Assembly: GCA_032622095.1 (NCBI GenBank)
Contig: CP136062.1
Span: 143,672,351-143,736,350 of the forward strand
From: Siphonodentalium dalli
Taxonomy: Eukaryota; Mollusca; Scaphopoda; Gadilida; Siphonodentaliidae
DNA length: 64,000 bases
Direction of reading: 5' to 3'
Shown: positions 39,201 to 43,695 of the stretch, in pieces
Position numbering within the stretch: the stretch's first letter is position 1
How the letters are laid out: each line of letters begins with the position of its first letter
Notes under the pieces: model-generated
Databases searched by the model: none
The model's input: only the letters and a program-made list of their open reading frames with translations
Told to the model about the DNA's origin: nothing
Translations under genes and position numbers: made by a program

Positions 39201-41440
39201 CCACGTCAAGAGTTCACAAATGAAATAAGTGCCAACAAAACCAGTGAGTCAGTTATTGATATTGAAGTTTCGTCGCAAAACATTAGTATCCAAGACGCTA
39301 GATGTGAGAGTTCCGACTACACAACGATGGTCACTGTCAGAGTTCTGTTCACATGTTCTGATGACGAGAGTGGAATCGGCGCAAGTTATGTGGCGCTTGG
39401 TGAGTATATATAGCTACAATAACTGGTCCAGTTCAGTTTCAGATTGATAGCAACGGGGATGACTGCGTGGTCTCTGCAATGGGGTCAATCCGTTTGAATT
39501 ATAATTGGTCAGATTACATGGCTGTAGCCATGTTTTTCACGAAACATTAATACGAAAGCATTGGCTATGCTATTTTGTGGACAGTTAAAAAATTATATAT
39601 GTACTAAATGTTGGGTAGTAAACAGTAAACGTTTGAAATACATGATCGATGCCAGCTTATTCCATGAAACACCACAAAGCGCTGGCAATGCTCTTTTTGT
39701 TCACCAAAACACGTATATGTATAAATGGTGGCAGAACATTCGACATACAGGCTATATGCCTCTAAATTAGGCAATGCGATACCCGATAAAGCCGCACGAG
39801 ATTCTAAGCCTTCGGAATCTAAAATCCAGTTGTGATGGACGTTCATAATATAAATTGAATCATTTGCAATTTTTCCTGACAATTTGGCGAGATACTCAAC
39901 TCACACGGTTATTGTGTCTTTTTGGTCGTTTATCTGACCTAATCTTATAGTCACCAACATATTGATCTCTTTTTACAGGATATGAACATGGGTCGCAAGA
40001 CATCCACCATTGGGAAAACATGAACGCAAAAGGGGAGTTCCAATCTCCACCACTTAACTTGTCTCATGGATCTAAGGTGTATCCAACGATAAAATGTGTC
40101 AACAACGTAGAGTACGTTAGCGTGTATACGCTCGATGTGTTGGTGGTGTCATACGAACCGCCTGACGTCAGCAAAACATCTATCAAGGTGTATCCACAGA
40201 CGTCGGCAAGCAATATACACACAGAGATAGCCAAGGGGACAAAAACAGGGGACTCCAAGATTCATACATCCTTTGTCCAGGCGGAGACTGACATGCTCAT
40301 ATTATCTTGGGAGGATATCTCAGATCTCTCCGGTATCGATTATTACCAATGTCGAATTGATAGCGGAGAACGAAACATAACACCATGGCGGCTTGTGGGT
40401 GGCCGGAACTTTGCAAGGTTCGGCAATCTGGGGATGGAGACTGGGCATGCCTATATACCAGGAGTGGAAGCGATCAACACCGGTGACTTGCGCAGTGCGT
40501 TCTCTAACCAAACTGTCGTAATAGAAACATCTCCCCCAACTCTGACGGGTGAGTGTAAGATATCTAACAGATATTTGCCTTATATTAATGATGGTAATAA
40601 TACCTGAGATTTTCTAAAGCGAAGTCAATATCGCAGATAATACATGTATATATACACTGTCACATGATGTGCCCACGAAATGCATACCAGAAGTACGGTA
40701 CCAAAGCCCCGGGTATATATGTGTACAGTATGTAGAAATTAAACGTAGAACTATACACGTATAAAGCATCAAACGGTATGTGTACATTATCTGACACATT
40801 TATATGACACCTAACATAAACATGCGCATAGAAAGTAAAATCGTAGAAATTGACGAAATAATGTGGTTGCATTGCTGGTGACTGCGATGACACCGAAAGT
40901 AATTTGTATTACTAAATTCATAGTAATGCTATTCATCATAGCGAATACAAATGATAAGAGCATTACGCTGCAGAAAAATCAAGATGAGTAGTTGGTGGTG
41001 TACTTTACGCTCCCGGGGCCATCCTAGCCTCAATCGTCGTTCATGTTCAAACAAACGAATACGAGGGAATCAATGTATCCCCACAGTCGGCAATTCAAAT
41101 CTGTTAGATTAGTCACTAAACCTCTAATAACTGGACACATATTTACTCCCGTATTGGTTCCCTATATATTGAAGGTTCACATGTGCAATGCCGTGCCGAG
41201 AATGGACATCTCTTACTACATTGGGATGGCATCTTTGCCATGACGTCGAACTATCCACTGGAATACATCATCAACGTGGGTACAGCAACAGGATTATCTG
41301 ACGTCATGATACACCGAGTGACAACGGAGACAATCACGGATGTGAAGCTCTACCGTGCGGTGGACGCCATCTATGTGCACATCCGTGCGACGCACATCAC
41401 CGGGATGTCCACGCTGTATAGCAACATATGCTGGTTGTAA
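9113..41440 (+). CDS. Giant extracellular EGF + Fn3-like repeat protein (gene span)
   Basis: A multi-exon gene with 16 confident exons: 9113-9235, 11103-11363, 15822-15960, 17154-18324, 19957-21151, 22004-23403, 23970-24669, 25276-25392, 29902-30212, 30872-30979, 33455-33611, 33982-34165, 35918-37485, 37975-39399, 39979-40548 and 41175-41440. All have AG/GT borders and matching phases, and the total is an exact whole number of codons (~3,230 residues plus stop). The protein has an EGF-like module, then many Fn3-like repeats ending in (I/V)D.(T/S)PP, with many N-x-S/T sequons. No transmembrane segment is visible. I infer a very large secreted adhesive or matrix protein. The start codon and signal peptide are not found, so the 5' end lies upstream or outside. 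The function is unknown and no named gene is recognised. Confidence 0.85.
9236..11102 (+). other. Intron 1 of main gene
   Basis: It holds a dispersed-repeat relic near 9360-9560 that shares ATTTTGGGACCAA with 4735, overlapping spurious open frames at 9842-10276 and 10292-10507, and the possible extra exon at 10796-11053. Nothing else is supportable. Confidence 0.5.
10796..11053 (+). CDS. Possible exon: 86-codon open segment in intron 1
   Basis: An open run of 86 codons follows a CAG at 10795 and ends in TAA at 11051-11053. The sequence is not low complexity beyond its first 18 codons, which are Ser/Thr/Val repeats from a short tandem (ACTAGCGTTACTAGCGTAG). A phase-1 version would run from TAG|GC at 10851 to donor GTGGGA at 10974 (123 nt, phase 1-1) and would join the EGF exon to 11103 in frame. 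Alternatively it is an alternative terminal exon or chance. The acceptor at 10850 lacks a polypyrimidine tract. No family is recognised. Confidence 0.3.
   Translation, partial: NDSSTTSVTSVDSSVTSVGFDIIISEWSVIQVEDLQEINEADRHTNEKIIPSAKVFIFFGGKCSDDKCSKRSLTEHFLMEFVNEY
11103..11363 (+). CDS. Exon: Cys/Ser-rich ectodomain segment
   Basis: Acceptor TTTTCAG and donor GTAAGT, phase 1 to phase 1, ~87 residues. It begins DTPPEIHTC and continues with a Ser/Thr-rich stretch containing two cysteines and an NST sequon, then a beta-rich region (YVYEYKFGL). Together with the next two exons it forms a non-Fn3 region between the EGF module and the repeats. The domain is not recognised. Codon use and phase agree with the downstream exons. 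Confidence 0.75.
11364..12786 (+). other. Intron 2, 5' part: no feature
   Basis: AT-rich intron sequence. Minus-strand open frames at 12376-12756 and 12473-12670 show hydrophobic AT-driven composition with no family signal, and I regard them as chance. Confidence 0.5.
12787..14108 (+). mobile_element. Degenerate non-LTR-like unit 1 (coiled-coil ORF1-like), A-rich tail
   Basis: Plus-strand fragments read as a lysine/glutamate/asparagine coiled coil (12887-13090, with an upstream frame-shifted part from ~12797). A separated fragment near 13340-13485 contains RIGRKTGIKFRPVKI, which resembles the RRM part of LINE ORF1 proteins. Stops and frameshifts break it. The unit ends at 14108 in an A-rich tail (GAAAAAAAAAGAAAGAAAAG type). 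The same internal blocks recur in the next two units. Assignment to a LINE ORF1 is an inference from composition and the RPV motif. Confidence 0.4.
14109..14992 (+). mobile_element. Degenerate non-LTR-like unit 2
   Basis: Repeats unit 1 from the coiled-coil block onward (for example CTTGATAAACGCATTC at 14110 against 12961, and TTGCGGATGGCGCAAGG at 14661 against 13511). It has small indels and again broken frames. It lacks the A-rich tail and runs directly into unit 3, as if a truncated copy were joined to another. Confidence 0.55.
14993..15155. repeat. ~75-bp-arm inverted repeat (hairpin)
   Basis: Left arm 14993-15067 pairs imperfectly with right arm 15081-15155, around a short GAGAGCGTAGCTC centre. 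Shared landmarks are ACAGAACACAAC at the outer ends and CTTTTATCGAA and GGCGCAA inside. Units 1 and 2 keep only the left arm plus the centre (13460-13565, 14608-14715), so the right arm seems to have been lost there. Confidence 0.8.
14993..15705 (+). mobile_element. Degenerate non-LTR-like unit 3 with A-rich tail
   Basis: Shares the 3' two-thirds of units 1 and 2, including the TTATGGGGGATCACCGG block, and ends near 15704 in the same A-rich tail (GAAAAAAAAGAAAGAAAAG). It alone retains a full hairpin at its left end (14993-15155). A 71-codon open frame at 15312-15527 (alternative start) and another short one starting ATGGGGGATCACCGG at 15263 are both short and damaged in units 1 and 2. Confidence 0.5.
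15822..15960 (+). CDS. Exon: short linker segment
   Basis: Acceptor TAATTTCAG and donor GTGAGT, phase 1 in and phase 2 out, 139 nt. It encodes ~46 residues without cysteines, beginning VLHELQTISL. It joins exon 11103-11363 upstream (GAT G + GA) and exon 17154 downstream (GG + G) in frame. It is placed immediately after the element-filled 4.5-kb intron. No domain is recognised. Confidence 0.7.
15961..17153 (+). other. Intron with SINE-like segment
   Basis: AT-rich intron. The only structure seen is a tRNA-like stretch on the minus strand around 16940-17035. The open frame at 16800-17111 overlaps it and is not supported as coding. Confidence 0.5.
16940..17035 (-). mobile_element. tRNA-derived SINE-like fragment
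   Basis: On the minus strand GGTTCGAGTT (rc of 16961-16970) matches the pol III B box, inside GTGGGTTCGAG. Upstream is GCGATGCTGAAACGAGAACC, which resembles a tRNA anticodon arm with a GAA-type loop. The A box is weak and the T-arm stem relies on wobble pairs, so this is a decayed tRNA-like SINE head rather than a functional tRNA gene. Confidence 0.4.
17154..18324 (+). CDS. Exon: start of Fn3-like repeat region
   Basis: Acceptor CTCATAG and donor GTAGGT, phase 2 in and phase 0 out, 390 residues. It starts VCLRFSAVGGGYMI, with paired cysteines through DNIPPEHCATSGC. It then gives a Fn3-like unit (FDHFQVSL ... LYAVVVEAVDN), an aromatic-rich stretch (VCLYWAERYYNTY), and a second repeat with the hallmark FAAFDPHSGIRSVRWSL near its end. 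Several sequons (NQT, NTT, NSS, NHT) support an extracellular location. The next exon continues the repeat after Gln. Confidence 0.85.
18325..19956 (+). other. Intron with 131-bp terminal duplication
   Basis: The only structure found is the tandem duplication at its 3' end. The remainder, 18325-19700, has no supportable feature; the open frames there are short and unrelated to the gene. Confidence 0.55.
19711..19973 (+). repeat. 131-bp tandem duplication covering a splice acceptor
   Basis: Two adjacent copies, offset 131 bases (for example AATGTTTCCACCGAT at 19731 and 19862). Each includes TTTATATCT(C/T)TATTCCAG followed by ACAT(T/G)CTCCGAAGCAGACC. The real exon begins at the second copy (19957). 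The first copy therefore leaves a decoy acceptor at ~19825 with the first ~20 exon bases. Confidence 0.85.
19957..21151 (+). CDS. Exon: Fn3-like repeats with Cys-rich head
   Basis: Acceptor ATTCCAG and donor GTATGT, phase 0 in and phase 1 out, 398 residues. It opens with a Cys cluster (TCSEADQCYC, then GSC). Repeats follow with FPGFVDHESGIKFYKVAL, then CSDGITIDNTPP, an insert with several cysteines, WNVTDAESQIRGMTIGV, and VVDESPP near the end. The pattern (W/F)..D.ESGI...Y..A, then SDG.(I/V)D.(T/S)PP, is the repeat signature of the whole protein. Sequons are frequent. Confidence 0.9.
21238..21778 (+). repeat. 104-bp direct repeat in intron
   Basis: Bases 21238-21341 recur at 21675-21778 (offset 437) with no mismatch that I could see, from TTCGCCCTTCGC to AATACGTGT. 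The repeats lie in the intron between 21151 and 22004, and the copy 1 to copy 2 interval shows no coding signal. Confidence 0.85.
22004..23403 (+). CDS. Exon: Fn3-like repeats
   Basis: Acceptor ATCTGCAG and donor GTGAGT, phase 1 in and phase 0 out, 467 residues. It continues a repeat (VRDGQPVTGVVNI ... YQLRFHVYDIAGH), followed by ICVRWLGFKHRRGVSTVVGIGSAPGIADV, then SSSDGVMILD and a long, less canonical segment with VTVFWDFPEISDIATGYSVNLY. It ends in a Cys-containing stretch. GIGSAPGIADV is the G..xG..D(V/I) element of the repeats. Some repeats here lack the terminal TPP, so they are diverged. Confidence 0.88.
23404..23969 (+). other. Intron, no feature
   Basis: No exon, repeat or RNA signal found. 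The small open frames at 23554 and 23753 are AT-driven. Confidence 0.5.
23970..24669 (+). CDS. Exon: Cys-rich head and Fn3-like repeat start
   Basis: Acceptor ATTTGCAG and donor GTGAGA, phase 0 in and phase 1 out, ~233 residues. It opens INIDKHIHVTLYACVKATCPCGSTF, with CxC spacing like the head of exon 19957. It then carries a repeat ending CGNGFTVSDHAPAVGVV, and begins the next with VILQWHGFSAVSNDVV. The last residues (YTYQI) are completed by the following exon to give the repeat core G..PG.SDV. Confidence 0.85.
24670..25275 (+). other. Intron, no feature
   Basis: AT-rich with many ACATGTAC words. No other structure seen. Confidence 0.5.
25276..25392 (+). CDS. Exon: repeat core GSHPGSSDV
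   Basis: Acceptor ATCAACAG and donor GTATGT, phase 1-1, 117 nt. It encodes SHPGSSDVMNRTFAG ... ITGLNLHNGRVIYATV, the middle of one Fn3-like repeat (G..PG..DV core, then L..G..Y...V). It joins upstream exon ATC G + GA and downstream G + CA in frame. The N-terminal and C-terminal parts of this repeat lie in the neighbouring exons, 0.6 kb and 4.5 kb away. Confidence 0.8.
25640..26800. mobile_element. AT-rich element with GTGTTTATA palindromes
   Basis: A ~65-bp unit (CAGTGTTTATATAAAAACATG ... GTTTTATAATAAACAC) occurs near 25702, 26598 and 26663, with palindromes such as AACACACGTGTTTT and AAACACTAGTGTTTA. The outer copies flank a ~0.9-kb interior without coding signal. The same motif recurs at 29427-29790 and may mark the other end of a larger element. 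Confidence 0.5.
27230..27345. repeat. Inverted repeat plus third copy
   Basis: A ~32-bp arm (GAGCCTCGCATATATAAGAT ... CATTGG, 27230-27262) pairs with 27283-27314 across a 20-base loop. A further direct copy follows at ~27318-27351. The sequence is not coding. Confidence 0.8.
27425..27545. repeat. Short tandem array with CACGTGG
   Basis: Three ~40-48-bp units around TTTAAAGTCACGTGGTTTCT and AATCCAT. Two keep CACGTG (27483, 27523) and the first is degraded. Confidence 0.7.
29427..29790. repeat. GTGTTTATA hairpin and relatives
   Basis: ATAAACACTGGCGTTT at 29428 pairs with AAACGCCAGTGTTTAT ending ~29478. Further AACAC/GTGTTT motifs continue to 29790 and resemble the 25640-26800 block. Confidence 0.65.
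29902..30212 (+). CDS. Exon: canonical Fn3-like repeat
   Basis: Acceptor AATCGCAG and donor GTTAGT, phase 1 in and phase 0 out, ~103 residues. It reads AYDYFGRWSDVISPGIVVDTTPP and TIGTLLVDN, then TIYWDGVGDTESGVDTMVLMIGSSRGSDDV, then FLDGHTYYATLT. This is the clearest repeat in the gene: TPP ends one unit, and W.G..D.ESGVD plus G..RGSDDV give the core of the next. The next exon supplies ATNAAGLC. Confidence 0.9.
30213..30871 (+). other. Intron with 82-bp tandem duplication
   Basis: ACCTGGGACATGTAGTAGA starts at 30486 and 30568, giving two ~82-bp tandem copies with a few differences. Nothing else is seen. Confidence 0.7.
30872..30979 (+). CDS. Exon: ATNAAGLC ... VDGTPP
   Basis: Acceptor TTTTCAG and donor GTAAGT, phase 0-0, 36 residues: ATNAAGLCMTRHSDGFRVDG followed by TPPFAGVVLDMDGESD. 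It is the strand-G end of one Fn3-like repeat (A.N.AGLC...SDG..VD.TPP) and the start of the next. It is split from the neighbouring exons by 0.66-kb and 2.5-kb introns. The reading frame is invisible to long-ORF searches because it is short. Confidence 0.88.
30980..33454 (+). other. 2.5-kb intron with minisatellite element
   Basis: 31830-32757 is a repeat element. The flanks hold AT-rich sequence. 32950-33200 is A-rich with K/N/S-coding low complexity and ends in an AAAAGAAAGAAAGAAAA tract like a retroelement tail. No gene is supported. Confidence 0.6.
31830..32757. mobile_element. Non-autonomous element with ~170-bp tandem core
   Basis: TATACGCCC (31830) and GGGCGTATA (32749) form short inverted ends around five units. 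Units start at the TTGTCCGGATGATAAC core at about 31910, 32071, 32242, 32415 and 32586 and contain GAGTTATGCCCCTT and TTGGTATGTGGG. The same family appears reversed at 51290-51850. The layout (flanks plus tandem core) recalls pearl/HINE-type elements of bivalves, but that assignment is an inference. Confidence 0.7.
33455..33611 (+). CDS. Exon: Fn3-like repeat core with Cys
   Basis: Acceptor TTACAG and donor GTAAGT, phase 0 in and phase 1 out, 52 residues. It reads GDVDYQKIHGEIIVGISGCS, then DTHSGVYEYIVCLGTIQGEC and DEQGWRNIHKT. This is the W/I..G..D.HSGV.EY..CLG part of a repeat; Cys replaces the usual small residue, and a second Cys suggests a disulfide. It joins its neighbours in frame (GAT | GGC, A + GA). 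Confidence 0.85.
33982..34165 (+). CDS. Exon: YYTTVKCCNGAGLC ... IDSSPP
   Basis: Acceptor GTTCCAG, phase 1 in and phase 2 out, 61 residues. It encodes the end of a repeat (GVAYYTTVKCCNGAGLCTAM, TSDGVTIDSSPPIAGVI) and the first strand of the next (RYWAQ). The donor is AAAG|GTACAA, weaker than others in the gene. It is supported because phase 2 matches exon 35918 exactly (AG + G). A LINE fragment begins within about 50 bases of this donor. Confidence 0.85.
34170..34765 (+). mobile_element. 5'-truncated LINE 3' end in intron
   Basis: Two frames, offset by a frameshift near 34305, encode a typical LINE ORF2 C-terminus. First comes LIPALVKFRTANHRLPNELSRW, then FTCKMCG...DEYHILLICDN, the C-x2-C...H...C knuckle, then EKFYGLLAIENI, with a stop at 34535-34537. 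The tail near 34740-34760 has CATTCATTCAT. It is a dead insertion in the sense orientation, with no catalytic RT portion. Confidence 0.8.
34766..35917 (+). other. Rest of LINE-bearing intron
   Basis: AT-rich sequence with (TA)n near 35273-35290 and a hairpin at 35712-35772. No coding exon is seen. Confidence 0.5.
35712..35772. repeat. GC-rich hairpin
   Basis: GCCGGGCC...GGGCCGATAA and TTATCGGCC...GCCCGG pair across a ~16-base loop, giving ~20-bp arms. The GC content stands out in AT-rich surroundings. It is possibly the end of a foldback element. Confidence 0.65.
35918..37485 (+). CDS. Exon: several Fn3-like repeats; 3' end disturbed
   Basis: Acceptor TTTCTAG, phase 2 in, ~520 residues. It includes HVAIHWLGFHDPQSDIQTYY, then VVDATSP, LKWKFIDNASPVVRHVIRIV, LLVDSTPPHMGNI, VTWEDFTDPESEIVKFAISV, a Cys-rich insert (CSVHYCTKECTCAIMGAVC) and VVIDTTVP. 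The frame meets TAG at 37449. The +2 frame (from 37434 on) keeps a plausible repeat strand (EYNLDVQTFVWDD), and donor GTATGT follows at 37486. An alternative donor GTATAA at 37441 would keep the frame but drop that strand. Confidence 0.8.
37486..37974 (+). other. Intron, no feature
   Basis: No repeats or exons recognised. Confidence 0.5.
37975..39399 (+). CDS. Exon: Fn3-like repeats
   Basis: Acceptor TTTCGCAG and donor GTGAGT, phase 1-1, ~475 residues. It begins DDIMPPMDIGLETTFTL, then VRYYCKVSATNIVGLTTSL and SDGFIIDNEPPSVGEVF, SWRGFDDRHSYIVRYFVALV, VVKACDAAGLC, LTIDNTPP, a long insert with HHHGHHV-like His clustering, VENFAGLSSVFRQG, PIIVDKTIP, and finally FTCSDDESGIGASYVAL. At least three repeat boundaries are visible. 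Sequons and isolated cysteines continue the extracellular pattern. Confidence 0.9.
39400..39978 (+). other. Intron, homologous end in inverted copy
   Basis: No exon inside. The last ~80 bases (TTTGGTCGTTT ... ttttacag) resemble the intron end before the minus-strand copy near 63662-63740, so the duplication included intron sequence. Confidence 0.6.
39979..40548 (+). CDS. Penultimate exon: Fn3-like repeats (paralogue at 63086-63661)
   Basis: Acceptor TTTTACAG and donor GTGAGT, phase 1-1, 190 residues. It starts YEHGSQDIHHWENM, then VYPTIKCVNNVEYVSVYTLD, VVSYEPPDVSKTSI, LILSWEDISDLSGIDYYQCR, IPGVEAINTGDLRSAFS and VVIETSPPTLT. These are two repeat units, with EPP and SPP ends. The minus-strand paralogue keeps the same exon length to within 6 nt and ~80% of residues by eye, evidence of selection on the protein. 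Confidence 0.92.
40549..41174 (+). other. Last intron (626 bp)
   Basis: AT-rich with no structure noted. The corresponding intron of the inverted paralogue is about ten times longer. Confidence 0.6.
41175..41440 (+). CDS. Terminal exon
   Basis: Acceptor TATTGAAG, phase 1 in, 87 residues then TAA at 41438. It reads SHVQCRAENGHLLLHWDGIF, then AMTSNYPLEYIINVGTATGL and SDV, then VHIRATHITGMSTLY and SNICWL-stop. The repeat stops just where SDG..ID.TPP would be expected, so the protein ends in an incomplete Fn3-like unit. The minus-strand paralogue ends at nearly the same place (CWLR-stop), so this is an inherited terminus. No membrane anchor or GPI-like tail is seen. Confidence 0.88.
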
Positions 41441-41721
41441 TTAACGCCTTTATATGAACAAGTATTGTATTATGCATTAAGATCATGGTAATTATTTTAC
41501 TTTTTATTCTAATTAGACTATATAGTTTTCAACTTTGGTTTCCAGCATTATAAAACAAAACAAAGCAAAAGACGACATTGTAAATTAGATTATTTTATAT
41601 TGTTGTTGTAACTGGAGGTTTGGAACTCTGAATACATCTTTAAGTGATGTCGATTTCGATTTGACTACAATTTATCAGAATTTTAAGGAAACAGACGTAA
41701 TTCACGCTTGGGTTGTTGCCC

Positions 41722-41727
41722 AATAAA
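41722..41727 (+). promoter_or_regulatory. Candidate polyadenylation signal AATAAA
   Basis: CCCAATAAAGTTTTACTC lies ~282 bases after the stop codon. A duplicate occurs in the 3' copy near 42420. No cleavage site can be seen directly. Confidence 0.4.
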
Positions 41728-41787
41728 GTTTTACTCATAACTTTTCTGCCACGATTCCATGTTTTACTCACTATTCTTGATAAACAG

Positions 41788-41936
41788 GATTATCTGACGT
41801 CATGAGACACCAAGCGACAACGGAGACAATCACGGATGTGAAGCTCTACCGTGTGGTGGACGCCATCTATGTCCACATCCGCGCGACGCACATCACCGGG
41901 ATGTCCACGCTGTATAGCAACATATGCTGGTTGTAA
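41788..41936 (+). CDS. Tandem partial copy of the terminal exon (possible alternative last exon)
   Basis: Repeats the last 49 codons of the terminal exon with a few changes (MRHQ for MIHR, VV for AV) and an intact frame to TAA at 41934. It is preceded by CTATTCTTGATAAACAG, whose AG sits in phase 1, the phase the 40548 donor needs. So 39979-40548 could splice to it and make a shorter tail lacking ~38 residues. The copied block continues into the 3' region to about 42490, with an insertion. It may instead be a non-functional duplicate. Confidence 0.45.
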
Positions 41937-42500
41937 TTAACGCCTTTTTATGAACAAGTATTGTATTATGCATTAAGATCATGGTATTGCTGAGAACGAA
42001 TTTGGGGTTCTGTTGTGTATCAACAGAATAATTCTTAAAGGTCTATTCAGGGTTCCAGTCCAATTTTACCAAAATGATTTTACTTTTTATTCAGAATCTA
42101 AGTAGACAATTTAATATATCATGTTTGGAACGACGTGTTCTGTACGAAAGGACGCTATTTTATTTGATATTGAATTCTCAAACTTACTTTGTCATATATT
42201 TCGAAAATAAAATATTCTTTTGTACATATAGGCCTAGTATATAGTTTTCAACTTTGGTTTCCAGCATTATAAAACAAAACAAAGCAAAAGACGACATTGT
42301 AAATTAGATTATTTTATATTGTTGTTGTAACTGGAGGTTTGGAACTCTGAATACACCTTTAAGATTATTTATCAGATTTTTAAAGAAACACAGACGGAAT
42401 TCACGCTTGGGGTGTTGCCCAATAAAGTTTTACTCATATTTTTTCTCCCACGATTCCATGTTTTACTCACTATTCTTGATAAACATGATCATTATACTTC
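41937..42500 (+). repeat. Duplicated 3' flanking sequence
   Basis: 42236-42490 repeats 41518-41785 (CTATATAGTTTTCAACTTTGG onward, including the AATAAAG). About 250 bases are inserted in copy 2 (41985-42235). Confidence 0.8.
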
Positions 42501-42835
42501 AATCGAATGAATTGTATATTCGATGTCACGATAGATCAGCCATGCATTAATTGGTGACGTCGGTCAAAGTTAAGAAAAATAGCTTTCCGTCCCAAAACAA
42601 TGCCACGTGAAACCGCAGTCTTATAAATATAATTATGATATACATGTACCATAAACATATTGTTTATTCACGTTTAAATATCATCAATATGATCTACAAT
42701 GGGGCTCCTACTCGCTTGTTTTTTTCAGACTCTTTCATTCCCAAAATTGACGGACTCCGGCTCGTTTGCAAAGGAAAATCAGGTGTACTTTTCGAGCTGA
42801 TACCGAGCTGAAAAAATAATTGATATGATGGTAGA
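42501..42835. other. No feature seen
   Basis: Intergenic AT-rich sequence after the duplicated 3' end. Confidence 0.5.
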
Positions 42836-43695
42836 CCGAGTTCAATAGTCCGAAGGTTCAACAGTCCGAGTGTTCAATAGTCCGAGGGTTCGATGGTCCG
42901 AGGGTTCAATAGTCCGAGGGTTCGATAGTCGGCCATACACGTATAAGGCCCTAATATTTGTGGTTGCCTGTTAAAAGTCGCCATGGTTATCCAATTATGC
43001 GTGACAAGTGAGTCAAAATGACGTCCACTAATCTGTCAGATGCCTCTGCTTTCTATCAGAGTTAATGGACGAGCTACTGGAAATTCGCAAACTAGATGGT
43101 CGAACCCGAAGTACGAGACCATTTAGTTTTTGAATGTCCATGAAGTCGAGTCACGAGTCCATGTCTATGTTCGTTTATACACATGCGCACAACGGCGCAA
43201 CGATCATTGCAATTTGACCTTTCATACGTGCGATCTGTATTTGAAATGTTTATATTGCCTGCCAGCTGTTGAAATTGTTGACCAAAGTTGGGAGTGTGAC
43301 ACAAAATCCCGCTCCCCTTCGATAGGACCCTCGGACTATCGAACCATCGGGACTCTCGATCACTCGGACTATTGAACCATCGGTATGTGCCGCTTTAGAC
43401 TAACCTTCGAACTATTGAACCCTCGGACTATTGAACTCTCGGTATGTGCCGCTTTAGACTAACCCTAGGACTAGTGAACCCTCAGACTATCGAACCTCGG
43501 ACAATTGAACCCTCGGCATGTGCCGCTTAAGACGAACCCTCGTACTATTGAACCCTCTGACTATTGAACCATCGGTATGTGCCGCTTCAGTCTAACCCTC
43601 GGACTATCGAACCCTCGGACAATTGAACCATCGGACTGTGCTGCTTTAGACTTACCCTCGGACTATCGAACCCTCGGACTATTGAACCCTCAACA
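42836..43695. repeat. Inverted pair of TTCAATAGTCCGAGGG minisatellites
   Basis: 42836-42935 is an array of GTTCAATAGTCCGAGG units (about 16-17 bp). 43319-43691 is the reverse complement array (CCTCGGACTATTGAACC), arranged in ~60-bp higher-order units with ATGTGCCGCTTTAGACTAA at 43385, 43445, 43518, 43577 and 43638. The ~380 bases between the two arrays show no gene. Confidence 0.85.
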
